Positions 8,203-16,052 are shown, counted from the first letter of the stretch. The stretch is DNA of 41,723 nucleotides from Bacteroidota bacterium (GCA_018222965.1 JAAEZH010000040.1:7716-49438), one strand, 5' to 3'. Program-made: numbers and translations. Notes: generated by a model from the letters alone, not told the origin.

Positions 8203-9654
8203 ATGCAATTTTTTAAGCTCTTTATTATTGGTGTGTGTGTGCTTGGCAGTGGTTCTGTCGCCGGGGCATCTTCGAATGGATCGATAGAAAGTAGAGCGGT
8301 TATTGAGTTGGAAGTGATCTCGGCTGTAGATAAAACAGTGGGCTTTTTATTTCCCGGTCCGGAGTTTTCTTCCATGGGGAGCAGTTCTATTTACCGCATA
8401 CAGCTTGGACCAGACGGCACCTCTATTTTTGAATTGCCGGTCGACCGACCTATGGTGGTGGAAATGGAATACAGTGGCAAGCGCTTTCCCCTGTTTTTGC
8501 TTCCTGACTCCGAAATGAGATTGACCTTTGAAGCCGCCGCTTTTCCGGAAAGCATGCGGTTTGCCGGAGCAGGCGGCAACGAGAATAATTGGCTGGTCGA
8601 ACTACTGGAAAAGGATCCTCTGCTGGACAGGACAAGCTGGGAGGAAGGTTACTGGCCGATAGAAATTGAAAGCTGGGCCTTCGAGAAATCCAGGGAGTTG
8701 CCGCCAGATACCTATATGATGCTCACCGAAGAAAGGTGGAATCTAAGGCAAATAAGCCTTTCGGCGAAAGCCATAGAGTTGCATCCCGTCTTTGTCAGAT
8801 ATTGGGAAACAGAATTTGAATACCGCTTTCATACACAACAGCTTATGTGGTTTCTCAACCATTTGGGATTGTTGGCCCAGGCGGATATCCGACAACTCAA
8901 ACGCACCTTTAAGCCGGGTAGAGCAGCTGACCTTGAGTTTGACGCCCTGGAAAGACCTGTTTATCAGCATTTCCTCAAAGCCTGGTTGTTGTATCAGTAT
9001 GCTCCAAATCAATCTACCGTAAACGGCCTGATCGGGGGGGAGCTTTTTCAATTGGCAGAGGATGAATTTCAGGATCGGTCAAAGGATTATGTGTTGGCAG
9101 CCTTGCTGATACGATATTACAACAGGACAGCCGATGCCACCTATGCGCAAAAACACTTTGAGCCCTTTCGGGCTGCTGCAACCCATCAGCCTTATGTGGA
9201 TGCGGTGATCAAAAGTTACGGTTCCGGATTGGCTGTGAGAGACAATAGTTATGCACCGGAGTTTGAGTTTTTTACCCCAGACGGAGATATGAAGCGCCTG
9301 GCCGATTTTCGGGGGCAGGTGGTATATGTGAGTTTTTGGGCGAGCTGGTGTAAACCCTGTTTTAAGAATTTTGACAACACAAAAGCACTGCGGCAGCAAT
9401 TGGAAGATATGGGGGTAGTTTTGCTCAATGTTTCCATCGATGAATCTGAGCCCGATTTTCACAAGGCCTTGGAAAAACACGATATATCGGGTATGAATGT
9501 CCTGGCCTACAAGCTGGATGACGTAAAGCTCAACTATCAGCTCTCCAGCATTCCGGCATATTATATCGTTAATAAAGAAGGCAGGCTGGCCTATCTTTCC
9601 GATAGTGAAAACCGAAACATCCTGAAAGAATTTCGGGAGTTGGTCGACAAATAA
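8203..9654 (+). CDS. Secreted thioredoxin-fold (TlpA/AhpC-TSA type) protein
   Basis: A 483-residue protein with signal peptide MQFFKLFIIGVCVLGSGSVAGA. A poorly conserved N-terminal and central region of about 350 residues precedes a thioredoxin-like domain (about 348-483) with APEFEFFTPDG, the active-site WASWCKPC (Cys about 383 and 386) and a cis-Pro region SSIPAYYIVNKEGRLAY. Such proteins are periplasmic or outer-membrane-facing thiol oxidoreductases in Bacteroidota, often in nutrient-uptake or envelope stress contexts; the partner is unknown here. It starts 9 bases after bioY, so it probably belongs to the 6182-bioY transcription unit. A full 17-bp GCCTTTCGGCGAAAGCC copy lies in its coding sequence at 8756. 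Confidence 0.9.
   Translation: MQFFKLFIIGVCVLGSGSVAGASSNGSIESRAVIELEVISAVDKTVGFLFPGPEFSSMGSSSIYRIQLGPDGTSIFELPVDRPMVVEMEYSGKRFPLFLLPDSEMRLTFEAAAFPESMRFAGAGGNENNWLVELLEKDPLLDRTSWEEGYWPIEIESWAFEKSRELPPDTYMMLTEERWNLRQISLSAKAIELHPVFVRYWETEFEYRFHTQQLMWFLNHLGLLAQADIRQLKRTFKPGRAADLEFDALERPVYQHFLKAWLLYQYAPNQSTVNGLIGGELFQLAEDEFQDRSKDYVLAALLIRYYNRTADATYAQKHFEPFRAAATHQPYVDAVIKSYGSGLAVRDNSYAPEFEFFTPDGDMKRLADFRGQVVYVSFWASWCKPCFKNFDNTKALRQQLEDMGVVLLNVSIDESEPDFHKALEKHDISGMNVLAYKLDDVKLNYQLSSIPAYYIVNKEGRLAYLSDSENRNILKEFRELVDK
8756..8772 (+). repeat. Dispersed 17-mer GCCTTTCGGCGAAAGCC, copy A
   Basis: Exact copy of the full motif inside the thioredoxin-fold gene, read as L-S-A-K-A. Identical 17-mers occur at 10418-10434 and 22425-22441 on the other strand. 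Confidence 0.85.
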
Positions 9655-9692
9655 AAAAGGGCCTGAGCAATGCTCAAACCCTTTAGTTTTTT
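9655..9692. terminator. Bidirectional terminator between 8203 and yceI genes
   Basis: Stem AAAGGG..TGAGC / GCTCA..CCCTTT with a small internal mismatch, followed by TTTTTT on the plus strand and preceded by an A run that serves the minus strand. It lies between two convergent stop codons. Confidence 0.75.
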
Positions 9693-9705
9693 CTGGTATT
9701 CTTGG

Positions 9706-10290
9706 TTATTGTACAACCAGCTTCACGCTCAGGTCAAATTCGTCGTAGATGGTATTGTCTCCGAGATTGTCGAAGAAACTTCCACTACCATAGCGCACGT
9801 TAAACTCGCTGCGGTCTACCGTAATATCTGCCGTTGCAATCTTTTGATTGCCTACTTCCGTTACATTCGCATTAAACTTAATTGCCTTGGTAATGCCTTT
9901 TATCGTCAGGTCTCCGGTGATTTTGTAATCGCCCGGTGTGCCCCGGCTTACCACATTGGTAATTTTGAAAGAAGCAGTCGGGTGGGTCGAAGTAGAGAAA
10001 AAATCATCGGAGTGCAGGTGGCCTTCAAGTTTATCTTTGTAAGATCCTTCCAGGTCGGTCACATTGATGGAACTCATGTCGATGACAAAAGAGCCACCTT
10101 TTAGTGTACCATCCTGCATGTCGAGGGCTCCGGATTTTAGTCCGAGCGTTCCTTCGTGTTGGCCGGTTACTTTGTAAGCTTGCCAGTTGATTACACTTTC
10201 CTGAGTGTTTACGCTCATGGTTTCTACCGGGCCTGTGAAGTTCAGACTTAAAAGCGCCAGGCCGAAAATAAGGGTTAATTGCAGTTTCAT
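9706..10290 (-). CDS. YceI family protein
   Basis: A 194-residue periplasmic protein with signal peptide MKLQLTLIFGLALLSLNF. The ATG at 10290 is chosen because the upstream extension (to 10401) is low-complexity and would bury the signal. The body matches the YceI lipocalin-like fold: SVINWQAYKVTGQHEGTLGLKSGAL near the start, the GSFVIDMSSINVTD strand, HLHSDDFF, TGDLTIKGITKAIKFN and the closing VDRSEFNVRYGSGSFFDNLGDNTIYDEFDLSVKL. YceI proteins bind isoprenoid or amphiphilic ligands in the periplasm; the ligand here is unknown. Confidence 0.95.
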   Translation of the reverse strand: MKLQLTLIFGLALLSLNFTGPVETMSVNTQESVINWQAYKVTGQHEGTLGLKSGALDMQDGTLKGGSFVIDMSSINVTDLEGSYKDKLEGHLHSDDFFSTSTHPTASFKITNVVSRGTPGDYKITGDLTIKGITKAIKFNANVTEVGNQKIATADITVDRSEFNVRYGSGSFFDNLGDNTIYDEFDLSVKLVVQ

Positions 10291-10417
10291 AATAAATGAG
10301 ATTTGATTAAATGTTATTACAACTAATGTCGTTACATTTAAATTAGTTTTAAGAGGATGGTTTTTTTTTGTGTTTTTCTGAAGCAGGAGTAAATAATTCA
10401 CCCTTTTGGGTGAAAAA

Positions 10418-10434
10418 GGCTTTCGCCGAAAGGC
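10418..10434 (-). repeat. Dispersed 17-mer GCCTTTCGGCGAAAGCC, copy B (intergenic)
   Basis: Exact full motif on the minus strand, in the gap between yceI and the 10643 gene, so coding constraint cannot explain it. Confidence 0.85.
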
Positions 10435-10477
10435 ATACTTTGTGAGAGACCCTGTATACCCCGTTTTGACTTTGTTA

Positions 10478-10523
10478 TTGGAAGCAAGGTGTTTTGCCCT
10501 TTAGGCGTCCTTGTGCCATCCAA
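10478..10523 (+). ncRNA. Candidate structured RNA element
   Basis: Nested pairings: TTGGA (10478) with TCCAA (10519), CAAGG (10485) with CCTTG (10509), and an apical GCC-CTTTA-GGC mini-hairpin (10496-10506). A terminator-like hairpin follows at 10539-10572. There is no good ORF here, and it precedes the 10643 thioredoxin gene. It could be a small RNA or a leader; seen only as base pairing in one sequence. Confidence 0.25.
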
Positions 10524-10538
10524 CTGAATACAGAAGGG

Positions 10539-10580
10539 CAGGCCGCAATCTTATAGTAAGCGTTGCGGCCTGTTTCGTTT
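10539..10580 (+). terminator. Terminator-like hairpin before the 10643 gene
   Basis: A perfect 10-bp stem CAGGCCGCAA / TTGCGGCCTG with a 14-base loop, followed by TTTCGTTT. The tail is imperfect. It lies about 60 bases above the 10643 start and may end a short upstream transcript. Confidence 0.5.
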
Positions 10581-10642
10581 GGGAGCTGATATGGCAATAA
10601 TACATGGATTGATTACCTTGCCTTTCTATAGACTTACTAAAT

Positions 10643-11197
10643 ATGAAGCGCAAGACAATTTGGAATATTCTTATCGGGCTGGTCATTTTTATCGTTCTGG
10701 CATTGATGATTGCTCCCGCTATTTTCGTGAAACTGGCCGATCCGGAGCGGGTTTTTTCACCCCCATCGCTGGAAGAGAGGGCAGAGGTGCCGGATCTTGA
10801 ATTTCAACTGCTGGATTTGTCTGGTGGAGATACGCTGGAGTTTCATTCGGCGAAAGCCGGAAAACAACAGATCATTTACTTCTGGACAGAAAATTGTCAT
10901 CCTTGTCCGCCGGAATTACGCCTTCTGGAAAAGTTTCGAAAGGAAACGGAGGAGCGTATTGATATCTGGGCGATTTCTATAGATAAGGCTCCCGATCGGG
11001 CGGGGCGTTTTGCTGAATTGTATCAGGACAACATCCCTTTATACTACAGAATAGAAGGCGATTTGCCGGAGGGACTTAGTCGAACCAAAACCCCACAGAG
11101 CCTGTACATTGACGGGAAAGGCAATGCATATTGGCAAAAAATCCCTGTTAACTGGGCAGATGAGGCGTTTTTGGAAGAAGTCACAGACGGGCAATAA
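10643..11197 (+). CDS. Membrane-anchored TlpA-like thioredoxin
   Basis: A 184-residue protein with one N-terminal membrane helix (WNILIGLVIFIVLALMIAPAIF) and a periplasmic thioredoxin domain. The active site is YFWTENCHPCPPEL (Cys 85 and 88), followed by IDIWAISIDKAPDRAGRF and a cis-Pro segment TKTPQSLYIDGKGN. The expected role is reduction or oxidation of cysteine pairs in envelope proteins, such as apocytochromes or lipoproteins. CHPC differs from the CxPC variants of classical TlpA mainly at the second position. The 3' end overlaps the convergent psd gene by 17 bases. A TTCGGCGAAAGCC half-motif sits at 10846. Confidence 0.9.
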   Translation: MKRKTIWNILIGLVIFIVLALMIAPAIFVKLADPERVFSPPSLEERAEVPDLEFQLLDLSGGDTLEFHSAKAGKQQIIYFWTENCHPCPPELRLLEKFRKETEERIDIWAISIDKAPDRAGRFAELYQDNIPLYYRIEGDLPEGLSRTKTPQSLYIDGKGNAYWQKIPVNWADEAFLEEVTDGQ

Positions 11198-11831
11198 GAT
11201 CCAGGTTGCCTTTTACTTTGTCGCCAACCTCCACGTTTAATTCAGCATCCAGCGGCAGGAAAAGATCGACACGTGAGCCAAAGCGGATAAAGCCCATTTC
11301 TGCTCCCTGTTCTACTTGTTGATCTTCGTTTAGGTAAAACTTTATGCGGCGTGCCACATACCCGGCAATTTGGCGCATTAGAATCTTTCCTTTGCTGTTT
11401 TCAATGACCAGGGTAGTGCGTTCGTTTTCCGTGCTGGATTTTGGATGCCGGGCTACCAAATACCGGCCTTTGTGATAGCGGTAATAGTTGATCTTCCCTG
11501 ACACGGGGATTCGGTTGGCATGCACATCAAAGATTGACATGAAAATACTGACCTGGATGCGTTTTTCTTTCAGGTATTCCGGTTCAAAAGTTTCTTCAAT
11601 GACAACAACCTGCCCGTCTGCAGGTGCATAGATCAGGTCTTCCCCCTTTCGGGGAATGGTTCTAATCGGGTTTCTGAAGAAGTTGATAATCAGGGCATAA
11701 GGTACAAGTGCTGCCAGATAGGGGATCCAGCGCAAACTTTCCGGAAAAGGAATGGAAAGTGCCCGGGCAATAGCCGCCAGAACCAATGCACTGACGAATA
11801 GGATTCGGTAGCCTTCAGGATGGATTCTCAT
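11181..11831 (-). CDS. psd: Phosphatidylserine decarboxylase proenzyme (short form)
   Basis: Converts phosphatidylserine to phosphatidylethanolamine at the inner membrane. The 216-residue protein starts at the ATG at 11831 (MRIHPEGYR); the longer open frame to 11969 crosses the divergent promoter region. Two N-terminal membrane helices (ILFVSALVLAAIARAL and WIPYLAALVPYALIINFFRNP) precede the catalytic domain, with YAPADGQVVVIEE, FMSIFDVHANRIPVSG and GEMGFIRFGSRVDLF-like sequence (here GAEMGFIRFGSRVD). The family is made as a proenzyme that self-cleaves at Gly-Ser to form the pyruvoyl group; the FGS in FGSRVD is the likely site in place of the LGST of long forms. It faces the EI24-like gene divergently. 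Confidence 0.95.
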   Translation of the reverse strand: MRIHPEGYRILFVSALVLAAIARALSIPFPESLRWIPYLAALVPYALIINFFRNPIRTIPRKGEDLIYAPADGQVVVIEETFEPEYLKEKRIQVSIFMSIFDVHANRIPVSGKINYYRYHKGRYLVARHPKSSTENERTTLVIENSKGKILMRQIAGYVARRIKFYLNEDQQVEQGAEMGFIRFGSRVDLFLPLDAELNVEVGDKVKGNLDLIARL

Positions 11832-11870
11832 AGGGCCGTAAAGGTAGTAAAATGCCGGGGCTGTTGTCGA

Positions 11871-11878
11871 CAAAAATA
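11871..11878 (-). promoter_or_regulatory. -7 promoter element for psd
   Basis: TATTTTTG on the minus strand, 40 bases above the psd ATG, matches TAnnTTTG. The psd start at 11831 rather than 11969 agrees with this site. Confidence 0.4.
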
Positions 11879-11897
11879 ACTGACTGGTAGAGTTTTC

Positions 11898-11929
11898 TTT
11901 GGTGAAAAGAGTAGCTGCTGGTATCTTCG
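11898..11929 (+). promoter_or_regulatory. Promoter for the EI24-like gene
   Basis: TTTG (11898-11901), a 20-base spacer, then TATCTTCG (11922-11929), one mismatch from TAnnTTTG. The gene's ATG lies 38 bases further on. This supports 11968 as the start. Confidence 0.45.
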
Positions 11930-11967
11930 TAAGGAAGAATTCAATCCCAAAACCTAAACCTAAGATC

Positions 11968-12717
11968 ATGTTTCGCGATGTTGGACGAGCTTTACAAGCC
12001 TATGGGCAGGCACTCCGTTTAAGCAGTGAACTTCGGCTTTGGCGGTATTACTGGATTCCTGCCCTGATAAGTGTCTTATTAGCCGGATTAATTGGATTTG
12101 CTGCCTATGGCTGGTCGGAAAATATTGGCGGTTGGATAACTGGTTGGTATCCCTGGGAATGGGGGAGCGTGGTTGTTGAGAAAATCGGACAAGTTATGGG
12201 AGGCTTGATGGTTCTGGCCCTGGGTTTTATCCTTTATAAAAACCTGGTAATGATTTTGGCTGGTCCGTTTATGAGTCCGTTGTCTGTAAAAGTTGAAACC
12301 CATTTAACCGGGCATAAGGTTGGTAATGGATTCAGTGCCTCCCAGTTTGCAAGTGATATGGTCAGGGGAATTCGATTAGGTCTGCGCAATATTATCAGAG
12401 AATTATTTTTAACGATTCTATTTTTGTTATTGGGTCTGGTTGTCGTTTTAGCTCCGATATCTGCGGTAGGAATTTTCCTGATTCAATCGTATTACGCAGG
12501 ATTTGGCAACATGGATTATGCATTAGAACGTCATTTCCGATTAAAGGGCAGTGTATCATTTGTTAGGAGGAGTCGCGGATTGGCTTTAGGTAACGGGATT
12601 GTATTTATGGGGTTGTTGTTGACAGGCCTGGGTTTTCTGATTGCACCACCATTGAGTACAGTAGCTGCGACGATAGTTACTGTGAAGAGGCTAGAAAAAG
12701 AAGACCGGCCAATTTGA
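11968..12717 (+). CDS. EI24/CysZ-like integral membrane protein
   Basis: A 249-residue protein with about five or six hydrophobic helices (WIPALISVLLAGLIGFAAYGW, IGQVMGGLMVLALGFILYKNLVMILAGPF, ELFLTILFLLLGLVVVLAPISAVGIFLI, and a C-terminal LALGNGIVFMGLLLTGLGFLIAPPLSTV). The GPFMSPLSVKVE segment between helices 2 and 3, the YYAGFGNMDYALER loop, and the overall pattern fit the EI24 family, which includes the sulfate permease CysZ. Whether it carries sulfate is not shown: no cys genes are nearby. The ATG at 11968 follows a promoter; the frame is open to 11899 but that region holds the promoter itself. Confidence 0.87.
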   Translation: MFRDVGRALQAYGQALRLSSELRLWRYYWIPALISVLLAGLIGFAAYGWSENIGGWITGWYPWEWGSVVVEKIGQVMGGLMVLALGFILYKNLVMILAGPFMSPLSVKVETHLTGHKVGNGFSASQFASDMVRGIRLGLRNIIRELFLTILFLLLGLVVVLAPISAVGIFLIQSYYAGFGNMDYALERHFRLKGSVSFVRRSRGLALGNGIVFMGLLLTGLGFLIAPPLSTVAATIVTVKRLEKEDRPI

Positions 12718-12726
12718 GTTGGCCGG
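12705..12726 (-). terminator. Terminator between the EI24-like and CBS genes
   Basis: Perfect stem CCGGCCAA / TTGGCCGG around six bases. On the minus strand it is followed by a T-rich run (TCTTCTTTTT), so it mainly ends the CBS gene transcript. The stop codon of the plus-strand gene lies inside the hairpin. Confidence 0.65.
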
Positions 12727-12736
12727 CCAGGGATGA

Positions 12737-13180
12737 TCAGACTCTGGCTTCGTCTGCACGAAGCAACTTTTCGAGTCGGTCGTTGGGATATTCTTTGTCG
12801 AACTCGTAACGCAATACATCATGCGTTGTCACGATACCCTGTAGCTCCATTTTTTCATTAACAATGGGCAGGCCGTGGAATAATTTCCGTAGGAAAACCT
12901 GAGCGGCGGCTCCGATTTTTTCCCTTGGACTTAGGTGTGCTACCCGTGTTGTCATCACATCCTTAACCGTGTAAGCATCGTAGGCCTCAAAACCTTTTCC
13001 GAGTTTTAGCATATCGTAGGAAGTAATAATTCCCACCAATTTTTTCTTGGGTCCTTCTACCACAGGAAGGTGGTGGTAACCGGAACCAAACAAGATGTCT
13101 TTTACGACGGAAAGCTTATCATTAGGCCTTACGCAGACCACATCACGGGTCATAATCGAGGATAAAGGTTCATTCATCAT
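12737..13180 (-). CDS. CBS-pair domain protein
   Basis: A 147-residue cytoplasmic protein made only of two CBS motifs: PLSSIMTRDVVCVRPNDKLSVVKDILFGSGYHHLPVVEG (about 4-42) and VKDVMTTRVAHLSPREKIGAAAQVFLRKLFHGLPIVNE (about 72-110), each ending in a GI(I/V)T..D hydrophobic strand. Stand-alone CBS pairs bind adenine nucleotides and act as energy or ligand sensors for a partner, which is not evident here. The start codon is the first of two consecutive ATGs. Confidence 0.95.
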   Translation of the reverse strand: MMNEPLSSIMTRDVVCVRPNDKLSVVKDILFGSGYHHLPVVEGPKKKLVGIITSYDMLKLGKGFEAYDAYTVKDVMTTRVAHLSPREKIGAAAQVFLRKLFHGLPIVNEKMELQGIVTTHDVLRYEFDKEYPNDRLEKLLRADEARV

Positions 13181-13315
13181 AAGCGAAGGTATTTGTTACC
13201 TAAAATATAATGCAAAAAATTGGCATTTGCCATGTTTTTCGAGAAAATATTTCAACTTATGATGATAAATCAGTATTAAAACCCGAAAACAGGGATTGGT
13301 TGGAATAAAATTCTG

Positions 13316-13651
13316 CTACAGTTGGGTGTGGATGTCTTTTAAAAGACCGCGCACGCGTTTTAGCGTTTTGAGAATTTCTTCTTGTTTTTTGGCACGGTCG
13401 CGTTGTTCTTTTAATTCCTGTTTGGCTCCACTTAGAGTAAACCCTCTCTCCTTAACCAGGTGGTAAATGGCTTGAAACTGCTCGATATTGGCAGGTGTAA
13501 ACCGTCTTTCGCCTTTGCTGTTTTTATGGGGTTTTAGCAGGTCGAACTCCGTTTCCCAATAGCGGATGAGGGATTTGGAAACGTCAAACATATCTGCGAC
13601 TTCTCCAATGGTATAATATCGTTTGCTGAGGTTTTCCGGGATTGGAGTCAT
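13316..13651 (-). CDS. MerR family transcriptional regulator
   Basis: A 111-residue DNA-binding protein. The winged helix-turn-helix is plain: KRYYTIGEVADMFDVSKSLIRYWETEFDLLKPHKNSKGERRFT (about 10-52), followed by the NIEQFQAIYHLVKERGFTLSGAKQEL helix and a basic coiled-coil tail (KEQRDRAKKQEEILKTLKRVRGLLKDIHTQL) that would dimerise. No effector domain or metal-binding cysteines follow, so the signal is unknown. Small regulators of this type are common in Bacteroidota. The gene precedes a 346-base gap. Confidence 0.95.
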   Translation of the reverse strand: MTPIPENLSKRYYTIGEVADMFDVSKSLIRYWETEFDLLKPHKNSKGERRFTPANIEQFQAIYHLVKERGFTLSGAKQELKEQRDRAKKQEEILKTLKRVRGLLKDIHTQL

Positions 13652-13997
13652 AAAATTATGTATAGTTTTCGGGCCTAAATTTAGTTATATTTTACTGAAA
13701 ATAAAGGATTTGCACCATGTTTGAAAAAGGGGGTTGGGAAAAAAATCTTTGGAGGACTTGATTGTTTGCCAAAAAGTATTTTACCTTTGTCAGGAACGAA
13801 AGGCGATTATTTTAAACAAGTCGTTAAATTTTCGTTAAGGTCCCGATTAAAATTTGGGATGGCGCAGAAAAGATTCTATTTTAGGTCTCAGTAAGCAAAA
13901 CACTTCTTTTTAATTCTTCAAAAAAATTAAGCGTATAGCGTTAACTCTACACTAAATCAGTCTCGGACATATTCCTTTAACTAATTTTGATTTAGTC
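13652..13997. other. Long divergent intergenic region (MerR / sigma factor)
   Basis: 346 bases with no convincing ORF, AT-rich. It holds the sigma-factor promoter at 13762-13789 and a leader of about 200 bases between that promoter and the sigma-factor ATG. I see no clear terminator or riboswitch in it. Confidence 0.6.
13762..13789 (+). promoter_or_regulatory. Promoter upstream of the ECF sigma factor gene
   Basis: TTG (13762-13764), 17-base spacer, then TACCTTTG (13782-13789), an exact TAnnTTTG. A start near 13796 would give a leader of about 200 bases. Confidence 0.55.
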
Positions 13998-14579
13998 ATG
14001 CAAGTTACGCCGCTTAACGATCAACAATTGATCCATTCCTACCTGGATGGAGACGAAAGAGCCTTTGAAGAATTGCTAAACCGTCATCAGCAAAAAATCT
14101 TCACCTCTATCTATCTATTTGTCAAAGACCAAAGTCTGGCAGAAGATATTTTCCAGGAAGTATTTATTAAAATTATTGACACCCTTCGCAAGGGTAAGTA
14201 CAACCATGAAGGTAAGTTTAGCCAATGGGCTATGCGTATTTCATACAACCTATGTGTAGACTACTTCCGTCGGAACAAGCGCCGCCCACAGGTGCAGCCA
14301 ACCGAAGATTTTGACATCTTCGATGTGCTCAAAGTAACCGACGAGAATGCGGAGCAAAGTATTATTCGCAGTCAGACGCATGCCAAAGTGCGCAAGCTGG
14401 TGGATATGCTTCCTCCCGAACAACGCGAAGTGGTTATTCTGCGTCACTACGCAGATATGAGCTTTAAAGAAATTTCAAAGTTGACCCGTGTAAGTATTAA
14501 TACGGCATTGGGTCGGATGCGTTATGCGCTGATCAACATCCGCAAGATGGTTGAAGAGCGCCAGGTACAACTACAGTAA
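13998..14579 (+). CDS. RNA polymerase sigma factor, ECF (sigma-70 family)
   Basis: A 193-residue sigma factor. Region 2 spans about residues 18-98 (AFEELLNRHQQKIFTSIYLFVKDQSLAEDIFQEVFIKII, then the DNA-melting segment GKFSQWAMRISYNLCVDYFRRNKRRP). Region 4 spans about 130-180 (LPPEQREVVILRHYADMSFKEISKLTRVSINTALGRMRYAL), with a helix-turn-helix for the -35 element. Sigma region 1.1 is absent, as in the ECF group. No anti-sigma gene adjoins it, and the C-terminus after region 4 is short. It resembles the broadly conserved Bacteroidota ECF factors whose partners lie elsewhere. The ATG at 13998 follows a long leader. Confidence 0.95.
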   Translation: MQVTPLNDQQLIHSYLDGDERAFEELLNRHQQKIFTSIYLFVKDQSLAEDIFQEVFIKIIDTLRKGKYNHEGKFSQWAMRISYNLCVDYFRRNKRRPQVQPTEDFDIFDVLKVTDENAEQSIIRSQTHAKVRKLVDMLPPEQREVVILRHYADMSFKEISKLTRVSINTALGRMRYALINIRKMVEERQVQLQ

Positions 14580-14623
14580 TACCAACGTAGAACCCATTAA
14601 TCCCATGGGCGTGACTTGCCCGA

Positions 14624-14658
14624 TCGCCGCTTCGATGCAAATGGAAGCGGCGATTTTT
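14624..14658 (+). terminator. Terminator of the sigma factor gene
   Basis: Perfect 10-bp stem TCGCCGCTTC / GAAGCGGCGA with a 10-base loop, followed by TTTTT. The T run overlaps the stop codon of the convergent yidD gene. Confidence 0.85.
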
Positions 14659-14890
14659 ATTGCTTCTTTTTTGGATTTTCCGGAACGGGATCATGGCCAT
14701 GTCCTCCCCAGGGATGGCAGCGAAAGATACGTTTCATACCCAGCCAGCCTCCTCTTAGTACGCCCCATTCTTCAATAGCCTGAACCATGTAGTGAGAGCA
14801 GGTAGGATTGTATCTGCAGGAAGCTCCCAGGAGGGGGGAGATAAACGCCTGATAAAATCGGATGGGCAGTATAAATAGCTTTTTTAGCAT
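14657..14890 (-). CDS. yidD: Membrane protein insertion efficiency factor YidD
   Basis: A 77-residue protein starting [43 protein letters not shown], the family hallmark, ending with an [14 protein letters not shown] tail. It assists YidC-dependent insertion of membrane proteins at the inner face of the membrane. The open frame can extend to a TTG at 14926 that would overlap the upstream gene by four bases; the ATG at 14890 matches the family N-terminus. It is the last gene of the HupE - DUF6702 - YidD run. Confidence 0.95.
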   Translation of the reverse strand: MLKKLFILPIRFYQAFISPLLGASCRYNPTCSHYMVQAIEEWGVLRGGWLGMKRIFRCHPWGGHGHDPVPENPKKKQ

Positions 14891-14922
14891 AGCATTATTT
14901 TTCCGGCGAATAGCAGCACAAG

Positions 14923-15462
14923 TCAACGGGGTATAGAAATAACGTCTTCTTTTTTACCACTGCGGAATAAATAATAAACCTCGCCACTTTCGTCAAAGTT
15001 GAAACTAACCAGGTTTTTCTGATCGGAATAAACATCCAGCATCAGACTGTTGCGGACTTTCAATTTGCCGGGAGGCGGAAAGTTGGTCACTTCCATATAG
15101 GACCAGATGCCACTGAGGTCATCGGTTGTCTCGCGGCCTATCCAGTCATAATTCACCTTTTTTCTATCCACCGAAAACGAGAGATGTTGATCCAGGTACT
15201 CCAGGAGCAATTGTTGGGCTTCTTCTGATTCCTTTTCTGTTCCCAGAAAGAGCGGTTCTGATATTTGATCTTCCAGTGCTAATTCCATATCATCAATAAA
15301 GAAATGCAGGCTAATCTCAAGGCTTTGGGTTTCCGATCGATAGTTAAGAATGCATTTACTGACGTGGTAATCGTGCAGCCCATCTTCAGCAACCTCTTCC
15401 GGGGAGGATGGTATAGTTAATAGGGTAGAAAAAAGACTGAGGTATAGTAAAATATTCATCAT
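14923..15462 (-). CDS. DUF6702 family protein
   Basis: A 179-residue protein with a short signal sequence ([20 protein letters not shown]) and a DUF6702-like body: [36 protein letters not shown], then [27 protein letters not shown] and a C-terminal beta-rich half. It would sit in the envelope. It overlaps the HupE-like gene by four bases (ATGA), so the two are translationally coupled; this pairing with a HupE/UreJ permease is common in Bacteroidota as I recall. Function is unknown. Confidence 0.85.
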   Translation of the reverse strand: MMNILLYLSLFSTLLTIPSSPEEVAEDGLHDYHVSKCILNYRSETQSLEISLHFFIDDMELALEDQISEPLFLGTEKESEEAQQLLLEYLDQHLSFSVDRKKVNYDWIGRETTDDLSGIWSYMEVTNFPPPGKLKVRNSLMLDVYSDQKNLVSFNFDESGEVYYLFRSGKKEDVISIPR

Positions 15463-16052
15463 GCTAACATAAGTGAAATAGCGATTCCGGCAGATAGTCC
15501 GGAGATAAAGAGGGTCCAGCTAGTTTGTTGAACCTTTCCAATACGGAACGCAAAAATAGCTAATATCCATATGCCCAGCACGATGATAAGTTGGCCGAAT
15601 TCAATGCCGAGATTAAACGCCAGCAATTGGACAAGCAGTTTGCTTTCTTCTCCGGGAAACAGACTGGATCGTAGAAAATTGGAGAAACCCAGTCCGTGGA
15701 TCAGTCCAAAACCAACCGCCAGTAAGAAGGCGCTACGCCAGTTTGGTGAGGATGATTTTCTTCCGAATTTGCCTTCGGGGATAACATTCCATATGGCTGC
15801 GAGTAAAATGGTTACGGGGATCAGCCATTCGACCAGATTGCCCGGAAGCCTGATTATATCCAGACCTGCTAATATGAGTGTAATGGAATGCCCCAGGGTA
15901 AAAGCGGTTGCCAGCCAAATAAGTTTTTTCCATTCTTCGGGTTTATACACGGCACACAAGGCAATCAGGAATGCCATATGATCGTATCCGGCGGGATCCA
16001 GAATGTGTTGGTAGCCCAGCTGAAAGTAAGTTGCAAAAAGGTTTGAATCCAT
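15459..16052 (-). CDS. HupE/UreJ-like membrane protein
   Basis: A 197-residue integral membrane protein with about six helices. The family marks are YFQLGYQHILDPAGYDHMAFLIAL, TLGHSITLILAGL, and GFGLIHGLGFSNFLRSSL, with the His residues of QHI, DH, GHS and IHGLGF. HupE/UreJ proteins are thought to move Ni or Co, but the Bacteroidota form paired with DUF6702 need not be a nickel transporter, and no hydrogenase or urease is nearby. The ATG at 16052 is preferred; the upstream open frame to 16205 runs into the REP-like repeats. Confidence 0.88.
   Translation of the reverse strand: MDSNLFATYFQLGYQHILDPAGYDHMAFLIALCAVYKPEEWKKLIWLATAFTLGHSITLILAGLDIIRLPGNLVEWLIPVTILLAAIWNVIPEGKFGRKSSSPNWRSAFLLAVGFGLIHGLGFSNFLRSSLFPGEESKLLVQLLAFNLGIEFGQLIIVLGIWILAIFAFRIGKVQQTSWTLFISGLSAGIAISLMLA

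Noticed and set aside
9670-10104. 144-codon plus-strand ORF
   Set aside because: Opposite yceI, starting inside a terminator.
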